From: Methanosarcina sp.
GTDB lineage: Archaea > Halobacteriota > Methanosarcinia > Methanosarcinales > Methanosarcinaceae
NCBI GenBank assembly: GCA_013331265.1
Contig: DUGS01000125.1
Location: 1,732 to 9,069 of the forward strand
Length of the DNA stretch: 7,338 nt
Direction: 5' to 3'
Under the pieces are notes generated by a model, which saw nothing but the letters and a program-made list of their open reading frames with translations, was not told the origin of the DNA and did not search any database. Shown here piece after piece: positions 1 to 7,099 of this stretch (positions are counted from its first letter, which is position 1; every line of letters starts with the position of its first letter). The position numbers and the translations under genes are program-made.

Positions 1-96
1 AAAGAGTAAATATATCTTTATCTCATATTTTTTATCTGATATCTAATTTCTTCTATTTTTTCCCTATTTTCCTTTTTATATTCTCAGTTTATCTTA

Positions 97-131
97 AATT
101 TGGGATTCATTTTTTAATTTGGGATTCATTT
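97..131. repeat. 16-bp direct repeat, period 19
   Basis: The 16-mer AATTTGGGATTCATTT occurs at 97-112 and again, identically, at 116-131, separated by three T residues. It lies in a very T-rich stretch (1-147) in which I see no gene. The second copy ends 16 bases before the first recognisable codon of the methyltransferase remnant, so it may mark the junction where the gene was truncated. No function is known to me. Confidence 0.8.
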
Positions 132-147
132 ATGTTTTATTACTAAC

Positions 148-291
148 TGGTCGTATCAAAAAGAAGCTTTCAGATGCCTTGAAAGTGGAGTGTACATTCT
201 TGCTCCGGGCTGTGGGCTTGCCCCGAAAACCCCACTTCGGGACCTGAAAGCCCTGGTGGAAGCACGAAATGAGTTTTGCGGAAGAAAATAA
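148..291 (+). pseudogene. C-terminal remnant of MtaA/MtbA/CmuA-type methyltransferase
   Basis: This is a 47-codon coding fragment ending in TAA at 289-291. Its translation contains ESGVYILAPGCGLAPKTPL followed by a helix RDLKALVEARNEF. This matches the C-terminal end of the uroporphyrinogen-decarboxylase-fold methyltransferases (MtaA, MtbA, CmuA), which move methyl groups from corrinoid proteins to coenzyme M. In that family the Cys of the APGCG motif is a zinc ligand; here its codon is 211-213. The family is normally about 330-350 residues long, so about 85% is missing. The frame is open back to 118, but the residues before 148 are low-complexity, with no start codon and ribosome binding site. 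It is almost certainly a dead 3' fragment left by deletion or recombination. I recognise the family from its motif only and cannot say which paralogue it derives from. Confidence 0.72.
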
Positions 292-364
292 TTTTTGAAG
301 GCAAAACAGGTTAGAAGCGGCAAGGCAAGAAATAACTTTCTGCAAATAGGCGGGTGAAAAGTAA

Positions 365-404
365 TTTCAGGGCCAGGTTTATTCTTTCAGAGCCAGATTT
401 GTTC
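365..404. repeat. Imperfect 20-nt tandem duplication
   Basis: The unit at 365-384 (TTTCAGGGCCAGGTTTATTC) is repeated directly at 385-404 with three G/A-type differences, giving 17 of 20 identical positions. It lies between the methyltransferase remnant and the kinase promoter, about 90 bases upstream of the kinase TATA box. A tandem binding site for a regulator of the kinase is possible. A neutral duplication in decaying sequence is at least as likely. Confidence 0.7.
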
Positions 405-490
405 TGTCTACTTCATATCTTCTTTTTCTGTACGGTTTTACGCAGTTGCCTGCAAATTAGCTAACTACGTAAATTCTATATAGCTTGCAT

Positions 491-498
491 TTTATAAA
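491..498 (+). promoter_or_regulatory. Candidate archaeal TATA box of the kinase gene
   Basis: TTTATAAA fits the archaeal TATA consensus. Transcription would start about 25 bases downstream, near 520, giving a leader of roughly 65 nt before the ATG at 587. Leaders of that length are common in Methanosarcina. A second candidate, TCTATATAG, lies at 475-483. Both argue against translation starting at the upstream TTG at 485. Confidence 0.45.
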
Positions 499-576
499 AA
501 CCAGTAGATACGAGTTTGGATATGAGTTAATATGTAACAGGAAGATAAGTTCTCAGAAAATAATCTTTGATTTTTT

Positions 577-580
577 GGAG
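577..580 (+). promoter_or_regulatory. Ribosome binding site that fixes the kinase start
   Basis: GGAG lies six bases before the ATG at 587, the normal Shine-Dalgarno spacing. The alternative upstream TTG start at 485 has no such site, overlaps the probable TATA region, and would add 34 residues that do not resemble a MEDS domain. The ATG at 587 is therefore preferred. Confidence 0.7.
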
Positions 581-586
581 ACTGGA

Positions 587-3409
587 ATGACAGAAAAACC
601 GAGAAAGTCTGGTATTGATATTATTGGGGACATTCCATGGGGAACGCACTTCTGCCAGTTCTACCAGATGAAAGAAGATTTGATGGACATACTTGTCCCC
701 TACTTCAAAGCAGGGCTGGAAAATAATGAATTTTGCTTCTGGGTTATATCACAACCTTCAGGAGTTGAAAAAGCAAAAGAAGCCCTGAAAAAGGCTGTTC
801 CTGATATTGATGTTTATCTTGAGAAGGGGCAAATTGAAATTATTCCCTTCAATTACAGGCATGTAAAAGAGGATAGATCCGGTTCGGAAAAAGATGGACT
901 CGATTTGGGAGAGGGTTTATTTGATTCGGAGAGGGCCTTAAGCATATGGGTTGAAAAACTCAACTGGGCTCTGGAAAGCGGCTATGACGGATTGAGGTTG
1001 AGTGAAAACGCTTTTTGGCCGGGCAAAAAAGATAGGAAAGATTTCAAAAAAGATTGGAATGATTTTATTGATTATGAGGTAAAACTGGACCTTGCCGTCA
1101 GAAACTGCCGGATGATATCTCTATGCACCTATTCCCTCAACAGGCTCAAAGCAGCCGAGATAATCGATATGGTTGCTAACCATCAGTTTACTCTGGTCAA
1201 CAGGGAAGGAAATTGGGAACTTATAGAACGTTCCAGAAACAAAAAGCTGGAAGAAGAGGCCCTTCATAAGGGTGAGAAGAGTATTGGGCCGAAGATTGAG
1301 AGTATTCTTTCTCCTGCTCGAGAGCTGGCTGACCTGGACCTTGCTGAAATTGTTAATGCTCCGGCGATCCAGTCTCTCCTGAACGATTTTTATAAGCTTG
1401 TTCACATTCCTATGAGCCTGGTCGACCTCAAAGGCAATGTTCTGGTCGGTGTCGGATGGCAGGATATCTGCACCAGATTCCACAGAGCCCACCCTGAAAC
1501 CTGCAAGCACTGCATAGAAAGCGACACAGAGTTATCAAAGGTCGTTGCCCCGGGAGAGTTTAAGCTATACAGGTGCAAGAATAACATGTGGAACATATCG
1601 ACTCCGATTATGTTGGGCGGCCAGCATATCGGTAATATCTTCTCAGGACAGTTCTTTTTTGAAGATGAGCCTCTGGACTATGAGCTTTTCCGGTCTCAGG
1701 CCCGAAAATACGGTTTCAATGAGGAGAAATATATAGCAGCACTTGGGAAAGTGCCGCGGCTAACCCGGGAGACTATTGACACAGGCATGAACTTCTTAAC
1801 GAAGCTTGCCCACATGTTCTCATTGTTAAGCTATAGCAATTTCAAGCTGGCTCAATCGCTGTCGGAACGCGATGCCCTTGTGGACGCGCTGCGGGAGAGC
1901 GAGGGGCGTTTCCGTACATTGGCTGAGAATTCTCCTGATGTAATTGCCAGATATGATAGGCAAAACCGCCATATGTATGCGAATCCTGCTGCGGAGGAAA
2001 CTTATGGTTACCCTCGAGAAAGAATCATCGGAAAATCCCATGGGGAACTGGGAGCAGACCCGGAGATGGTGAAATTCTGGGAAGAGCATCACCAGAATGT
2101 TTTTGCCACCGGAAAACCCGAAAAAATGGAATTCCATTATAAGTTTCCTGAAGGAAAAGAATACTACTTTAATACACGAATAGTACCGGAGTTTGTTGAT
2201 GGGGAAGTTATCTCAGTTCTTGCAATTTCCCGTGATATTACAGATATAAAAGAAGCAGAAGCAAGGTTGAAAGAAACCCTCGACAACCTGGAAGAACTGG
2301 TTGAAGAACGGACAGGCCAGCTTGAACAAGCTTATAAGTCGTTAAAAGAAAGCGAAGAAAGGCTTGCTGAAGCTCAAAAAATGGCCCATATCGGAAACTG
2401 GGACTGGGACCTTGTAACCGGTGAAGCATACTGGTCTGATGAATTGTTTCGTATTCTCGGGCGTAATCCGCAAGAATCCAGGAAAACTTACGATATATAT
2501 TTAAGTTACATACACCCCGACGATCGAAAATATGTTGATAGTGCCGTGAAAAGAGCTTTGAAAGGAAATCCCTATGATATGGATTACAGGATAATTTCAG
2601 CTGAGGGGATTAAGCGTATAGTTCATGCACACGGCGAAGTTATTTTTGATGAGAACAGGACCCCTATCCAGATGAAAGGAACAGTTCAGGATATTACCGA
2701 ACGTAAAATGGCTGAAGAAGCCATGGAGATCATGGAAAAATTCAGGATAAAAGAAATCCACCACAGGATCAAGAATAACCTGCAGGTAATCTATTCTCTC
2801 CTCAGTCTCGAGGCTGAAAGGTTCAGTAATTCACAAATACTTAAAGCCTTCAGGGAGAGCCAGAACCGTGTAGTTTCAATGGCCCTTATTCATGAAGAGC
2901 TCTACAAAGGAGAAGAAACAGATACACTTGATTTTGCAGCTTATCTCAGGAAGCTGACCGCAGACCTTTTCCATTCATACAAATTGGGGACTGAAGAAAT
3001 CAAACTAAAACTGGACCTTGAGCAGGTTTACCTTGGAATGGATACTGCAATACCTCTTGGCATTATTGTAAACGAGCTGATTTCAAACGCTCTTAAACAT
3101 GCTTTCCCTGCCGGAAAGGGAGGAGAAATCCGCATATGTCTCCGCAAAACTGAGGCTTTTGCCGCAAACCATGATGCTACCTATCCGGGCCCGCCCTTTA
3201 TGGATAAAAACAGCTACCATTACGTACTCACAGTAGCTGATAATGGAAAAGGCATCCCTGAAGGAATAAAGTTCAAAAATGCAGAGTCCCTCGGGCTCCA
3301 GCTTGTAGGTATTCTTGTTGAACAGATAGATGGCCGCATAGACCTTAAAAGGGACCACGGAACAAAATTCACTATCTGGTTTAACGACATAAAGGACTTA
3401 CGCGGTTGA
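587..3409 (+). CDS. MEDS-PocR-PAS-PAS sensor histidine kinase (HisKA_2)
   Basis: This is a 940-residue soluble sensor kinase with no signal peptide or membrane segment, so it should act in the cytoplasm. Domain order: MEDS at about 8-218 (GDIPWGTHFCQFY at its start, later SLCTYSLNR); PocR at about 246-430, with cysteines 295, 306, 309 and 330 as possible metal or cofactor ligands; PAS at about 437-553; a charged coiled coil at about 552-595; a second PAS at about 590-705 (YIHPDDR, then GTVQDITERK); HisKA_2 with HHRIKNNLQ, where His726 is the probable phosphorylated residue; and an HATPase with N-box NELISNALKHAFP (829-841), DNGKGIP (885-891) and SLGLQLV (901-907). All catalytic motifs look intact. 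MEDS and PocR are predicted sensors of small hydrocarbon or C1 compounds, so the ligand is probably a methylated substrate or its metabolite (inference). No response regulator is present, so the phosphoryl acceptor is unknown. The start is the ATG with GGAG upstream. It ends in TGA and seems monocistronic. Confidence 0.93.
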   Translation: MTEKPRKSGIDIIGDIPWGTHFCQFYQMKEDLMDILVPYFKAGLENNEFCFWVISQPSGVEKAKEALKKAVPDIDVYLEKGQIEIIPFNYRHVKEDRSGSEKDGLDLGEGLFDSERALSIWVEKLNWALESGYDGLRLSENAFWPGKKDRKDFKKDWNDFIDYEVKLDLAVRNCRMISLCTYSLNRLKAAEIIDMVANHQFTLVNREGNWELIERSRNKKLEEEALHKGEKSIGPKIESILSPARELADLDLAEIVNAPAIQSLLNDFYKLVHIPMSLVDLKGNVLVGVGWQDICTRFHRAHPETCKHCIESDTELSKVVAPGEFKLYRCKNNMWNISTPIMLGGQHIGNIFSGQFFFEDEPLDYELFRSQARKYGFNEEKYIAALGKVPRLTRETIDTGMNFLTKLAHMFSLLSYSNFKLAQSLSERDALVDALRESEGRFRTLAENSPDVIARYDRQNRHMYANPAAEETYGYPRERIIGKSHGELGADPEMVKFWEEHHQNVFATGKPEKMEFHYKFPEGKEYYFNTRIVPEFVDGEVISVLAISRDITDIKEAEARLKETLDNLEELVEERTGQLEQAYKSLKESEERLAEAQKMAHIGNWDWDLVTGEAYWSDELFRILGRNPQESRKTYDIYLSYIHPDDRKYVDSAVKRALKGNPYDMDYRIISAEGIKRIVHAHGEVIFDENRTPIQMKGTVQDITERKMAEEAMEIMEKFRIKEIHHRIKNNLQVIYSLLSLEAERFSNSQILKAFRESQNRVVSMALIHEELYKGEETDTLDFAAYLRKLTADLFHSYKLGTEEIKLKLDLEQVYLGMDTAIPLGIIVNELISNALKHAFPAGKGGEIRICLRKTEAFAANHDATYPGPPFMDKNSYHYVLTVADNGKGIPEGIKFKNAESLGLQLVGILVEQIDGRIDLKRDHGTKFTIWFNDIKDLRG

Positions 3410-3410
3410 A

Positions 3411-3420
3411 ACTTTTTTCT
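3411..3420 (+). terminator. Poly-T terminator after the kinase gene
   Basis: Six T residues (3413-3418) begin three bases after the TGA stop of the kinase gene. Archaeal RNA polymerase commonly terminates at such runs without a hairpin. A second six-T run lies at 3503-3508. Together they suggest that the kinase and the following ATPase gene are separate transcripts. Confidence 0.4.
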
Positions 3421-3462
3421 TCAAGGGTATTAAAGTGGTGTTCCCTCATTAATAGGTTGATG

Positions 3463-3470
3463 TTTTTAAA
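3463..3470 (+). promoter_or_regulatory. Possible TATA box of the HerA-like gene
   Basis: TTTTTAAA is the best TATA-like octamer in the 141-base intergenic region. It would place transcription start near 3495 and give a leader of about 55 nt. It is a weak match to the consensus, and AT-rich sequence makes chance matches common. Confidence 0.3.
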
Positions 3471-3531
3471 GGTCTGTAATTCAATAACTCTGTTAAAGTC
3501 CATTTTTTCCGAGTAATTCCAGACTCCTGTG

Positions 3532-3544
3532 AAGGTGTCACCTT
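3532..3544 (+). promoter_or_regulatory. Perfect inverted repeat over the RBS region of the HerA-like gene
   Basis: AAGGTG-T-CACCTT is a perfect 6+6 inverted repeat ending six bases before the ATG at 3551. The AGGTG at 3533-3537 is the only Shine-Dalgarno-like sequence near the start, although its spacing to the ATG (13 bases) is long. As DNA it could be a small operator. As RNA it could form a five-pair hairpin with a GUC loop that hides the AGG and lowers translation. Either role is an inference from the position and symmetry. Confidence 0.4.
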
Positions 3545-3550
3545 ATTAAT

Positions 3551-6500
3551 ATGAAAGTCCTTTCAGGTACTTTCATTTTTGTGCCTGCAATTTGTGAAAT
3601 TTCTGAAATTATGCAAAATGGATTGGAAATTGCAGACCTATTTATAAATAAAAACTATTTAATTAATATTAATAAATGTAAACCAATACCGTTGGAAAGC
3701 CATCAACGCTCGTTCTCATATATCTCGATGTTTGAAATTAGTAAAATTGTATATGATGCCCATGAGAACATCAATGATAAACTCGTGAGTGTTTATAGCG
3801 CACTATCAAATTTTGGAAGTGAAGCATTACTTGTTATTTTTAGCGATACAGATGGTGTAAAATTTTACATAGGAACGAGAAACATCAATCAACCAAATAT
3901 TGCAAAAGAAATATTGGGGAAAAGCTTGAGAGGTAATTTTCCAGGTATTGAAATAAAAGAGCAATCGTCCCCACAAATTGAAAGATTATTAGAATCTCAT
4001 ATACCCAATGTATACTCCAATATGGCTGTTTCTGCTGTTTCAATTGTTCCCAGCCCAAGAGATAACAATAAAGATAAGTTTGTACAGGGAATGGAGAAAT
4101 TTATTGATTCTATGTCAGGTGAAAAGTACACTGCGGTATTAATCTCTTCACCTTTAAGTAAGGCTGATTTGGAAAATAAGAAACGAGGATATGAAGAGCT
4201 CTATTCCACACTTTCACAATTCTCACAGGCGAATCTGACATACAGCGAAAATAATAGCGAAGCTATAGCCACAGGCATAAGTGATAGCTTTTCAAAATCA
4301 ATAAATGAGGGTATTAGCGACACAACCGGGACAAATATGGGCACTTCAAGTGGAACAAGTAAGTCTCGGAACCGTGGTCAAAACTTTTCTCTATTTATAA
4401 TGGGAGTGAATTCTGGCACAAGTCGTGGAACAACTAAAGGAAGTTTTAGCGGATCTTCCACTGGTCATACTGATACCTATTCTGAATCTGAATCTACCAG
4501 TAAAACTGAATCAAATACAACAACAACTACGGAAGGGACTTCCGCTAGTATAGCTATCACTAAACAAAACAAGACTGTACAGGTATTGTTAAAGAAAATA
4601 GATGAGCAACTGGAAAGGATCAAAAGTTGCGAAGCATACGGATTATGGGATAGTGCATGTTATTTTATTTCAGATGATCCCGAAACAACCGTTGTCGCAG
4701 CTAATACTTATAAAGCGCTGGTTGCCGGAGAAAAGACAAGCGTCGAAAACTCTTTTATAAATATGTGGAGCAACGAATTCGAGAATTCAGATACGAACCT
4801 GATGATCATGGATTATCTCCGATATGGCCTGCATCCTCAGTTTAGGTATCTTCCTCAAAATAATGGAGATGGTAACTACACAGAACAGATAATCACTCCA
4901 GCGAGTATGATTAGTGGGGTTGAGGTGCCTATTTTAATGGGCATTCCGCGTAAATCCGTACCCGGTGTTACATCCATTAATTCAGTTGCATTCGGTAGAA
5001 ATGTATTTGTAAAAGAACAAAAAGAGCACTCCCGAAATGTGGATATTGGAGCTATCTATCATATGGGAGAGGTTTTCGAGAACAACAGAGTAAGATTAGA
5101 TTTAGAGAGTCTGACAGCACATTGCTTTATAACTGGATCGACTGGTTAGGGTAAATCAAACACAACTTACAAAATTATTGAGGAATTAATAAAAAATAAC
5201 GTTAAGTTTCTGGTCATTGAACCGGCAAAAGGCGAATACAAGTTAGCTTTTGGTGGCATGCCTGATATTAACATATTTACAACGAATCCAAAATATTATG
5301 ACATGCTGCGCATAAATCCTTTTGAATTTAATGAAGAAATTCATGTATTGGAGCATCTGGATAGACTTATAGAAATATTCAGCGCATGCTGGCCATTATA
5401 CGCAGCTATGCCAGCACTTTTGAAAGCATCATTTGAGAAGGCATATATTCTTCATGGCTGGGACTTAAATCACTCTATATATATTAATCAAGGGAACGGA
5501 AAATTCCCAACATTCAAAGATGTTGTTGAAATTTTGCCTGAATTGCTCGAAGCATCTAAATTTTCTGCTGAAACAAAGGGCGATTATATTGGATCTCTTG
5601 TTACCCGTGTCGAATCATTAACAAACGGTTTGGTCGGGCAGATTTTTACGGGAAATGCAATTGATGATGATGTGCTATTTAACCAAAATACAATTGTTGA
5701 CTTGAGCCGTATCGGGTCTGTTGAAACCAAGGCATTGTTAATGGGTGTGTTGATATTAAAGTTAAGTGAATTTAGACAATCAATGTCAATCGGCACGAAT
5801 CTGCCACTTAAGCATGTAACCATACTGGAAGAAGCGCATAACCTTTTGAAAAAAACCTCTACAGACCAGAATCAAGAATCTGCAAATCTTCAGGGCAAAT
5901 CAGTTGAAATGATAAGTAATTCTATTGCTGAGATGAGAACATTTGGTGAAGGTTTTATTATTGTTGACCAATCGCCAACTTCCGTAGATATATCAGCAAT
6001 AAAAAATACCAATACAAAAATAATCATGAGATTACCTGAAAAGAGTGATTGCGAGGCAGCTGGCTGCTCGATCGGTCTTAATGATAAGCAGATAATGGAA
6101 TTGACTAAACTGGATAAAGGTGTTGCTGCAATATATCAAAACAACTGGTTGGAAGCTGTTTTAACAAAAATAGATAAAAGTAGTGATCTATATGAAATAT
6201 CAACAACTCCGATTCAGGATAGAAAGAACAGGACAACTCTAATAGGAGACTTACTTACTGAACTCATAACTCAGGATGCAGATGACAATTTTAATATGTC
6301 CTGGTTCAACACAATTATTAATTCTTCAAAGGTTTCCAAGTTTGCCAAAACCGACATAAGGAATCTTTTTTTGGAGTATCAGAAAAAATATGAGACCGAA
6401 CAAAAGCCATTTGCATTCTCTGAGCTTATTTTTAAACTTATGAATTGTAACGATGTTTTTAGAATATTTGAGGACAGATTGCCAGAGGAGGTTTTGGAAG

Positions 6501-6694
6501 AATCGGATATTGATGACTCTGTTGTTAGTACCTGTAGAATATGGAGTGATTGCATCTATAATAACTTAGATCTCTATTCAGATTTTTATGATGAGCAGAC
6601 GAAAGATCAGACTTTCATAAATATTTTACTTCACAAGATACAAAGTGAACCGGATGATTATCGGTACAAACTTGTACTGTATTGTATCGGTTGA
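3551..6694 (+). CDS. HerA/FtsK-superfamily ATPase with in-frame TAG in Walker A
   Basis: The frame runs 1047 codons with one interruption, TAG at 5147-5149 (codon 533), and ends in TGA. Reading through the TAG restores a full HerA-type (DUF87-like) ATPase: Walker A G529-S-T-G-X533-G-K535-S; the strand VKFLVIEPAKGEY after it; Walker B VTILEEAHN with Glu760 and Glu761; a sensor-like segment FIIVDQSPT; and a probable arginine finger at Arg827 (IIMRLPEKSD). The N-terminal part (1-235) is mixed alpha/beta. It is followed by a Ser/Thr/Gly-rich linker at about 240-333, probably flexible, then a helical lead-in to the ATPase. Residues after about 900 form a helical C-terminal extension I do not recognise. 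HerA-like ATPases form hexameric rings that move DNA or power partner nucleases, and many belong to defence or mobile islands; no partner gene is seen here. The gene is AT-richer than the kinase. Whether TAG is pyrrolysine or a nonsense mutation is open. If it is a stop, the product is a 532-residue fragment lacking the ATPase core. Confidence 0.8.
5147..5149 (+). other. In-frame amber codon inside the P-loop
   Basis: The local reading is GGA TCG ACT GGT TAG GGT AAA TCA, that is G-S-T-G-stop-G-K-S. The residue usually found at this place in HerA/FtsK P-loops is Ser or Ala, and TCG to TAG is a single base change. No frameshift occurs: 514 further sense codons follow in the same frame with intact Walker B and arginine-finger motifs. 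The next in-frame ATG, at 5258, has no well-placed ribosome binding site, so re-initiation is unlikely. I see no strong stem-loop in the 60 bases after the TAG, although pyrrolysine insertion does not strictly need one. Confidence 0.9.
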
Positions 6695-6879
6695 GGAACT
6701 TAGGAGCAAATTACGTTGGAGCTAAATTATGGAAAGCTAAAGTTCATTATAGTGGTGAAAAAAAGAAATCAAACTGCAGGTAGTCATCTTATCAAAAAGT
6801 GGGTACATGCTTGGGTCTTTCACTCTGCTTTGTAGAGATACTAAGTAACTTTTTGATAAAGTTTCTTTAACCTCTAAGT
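6695..6879. other. Intergenic stretch between the HerA-like gene and its terminator
   Basis: I see no convincing gene here. A short frame at 6691-6783 (+) overlaps the HerA-like stop codon (TTGA), translates to NLGANYVGAKLWKAK and ends in TAG. It could be a frameshifted tail of the ATPase or chance. The stretch also contains the 12-bp inverted repeat at 6789-6859. Confidence 0.4.
6789..6859. repeat. 12-bp inverted repeat around a 47-nt core
   Basis: TTATCAAAAAGT at 6789-6800 is perfectly complementary to ACTTTTTGATAA at 6848-6859. The core has a small inner pairing, CTCT 6823-6826 with AGAG 6834-6837. The 71-bp unit could be a transcript 3' stem-loop, a structured small RNA, or a miniature element with terminal inverted repeats. 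I see no clear target-site duplication at its edges. Confidence 0.65.
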
Positions 6880-6905
6880 AATCGAAATTCTATTTCGATT
6901 TTTTT
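6880..6905 (+). terminator. Hairpin and poly-T terminator
   Basis: AATCGAAAT (6880-6888) and ATTTCGATT (6892-6900) form a nine-pair stem with a TCT loop, and T residues run from 6899 to 6905. This lies about 185 bases downstream of the HerA-like stop codon and is well placed to end that transcript. The stem is AT-rich, so the T run may matter more than the hairpin. Confidence 0.6.
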
Positions 6906-7034
6906 ATTTGATTTTCATTCATTGTACAAAGAAGTGACAATTTAGATATTTTCAAATCAAATTGCGTGCGGCCACCCCACCCTAAACAGGCTGTCCGACA
7001 ATTACTGTTAGTAATAAAATCGTTACTGGTAGAT

Positions 7035-7099
7035 TGGAACTTTTTTATGAGATTTGATTTCTATTCCTTATTACTCAAATCTTAAAGAGAAAAGTTCCA
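7035..7099. repeat. Two-tier hairpin over the transposase 3' end
   Basis: The outer stem TGGAACTTTT (7035-7044) pairs with AAAAGTTCCA (7090-7099). The inner stem TGAGATTTGA (7048-7057) pairs with TCAAATCTTA (7075-7084, one G-T pair), leaving a 17-nt loop. The transposase stop codon lies inside the inner stem. The structure may stop transcription of the transposase or block incoming transcription from the neighbouring gene. Confidence 0.65.

Noticed and set aside
130..345. Minus-strand open frame of 71 codons
   Set aside because: It is the antisense shadow of the methyltransferase remnant on the plus strand, which has clear family motifs.
485..586. TTG start giving the kinase 34 extra residues
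   Set aside because: There is no ribosome binding site, it overlaps the likely promoter, and the added residues do not look like part of a MEDS domain.
1121..3358. Several minus-strand and out-of-frame open frames inside the kinase gene
   Set aside because: They overlap a gene with intact, ordered domains, lack recognisable motifs, and have no ribosome binding sites.
4268..4550. Ser/Thr/Gly-rich segment as a DNA tandem repeat or CRISPR-like array
   Set aside because: The repetition is in amino-acid composition only. The DNA has no regular unit or spacer pattern.
5584..5823. Minus-strand open frame of 79 codons in the HerA-like gene
   Set aside because: It is an antisense shadow of the ATPase core, with no motif of its own.
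5258..6694. Separate downstream gene starting at ATG 5258
   Set aside because: It would begin after Walker A and lacks a well-placed ribosome binding site. The 36 codons between the TAG and this ATG are clearly ATPase sequence in the same frame, so it is one gene.
6906..6962. Nine-base inverted repeat ATTTGATTT / AAATCAAAT
   Set aside because: It is short, AT-only apart from one G/C pair, and has a 39-base spacer, so chance is a sufficient explanation.
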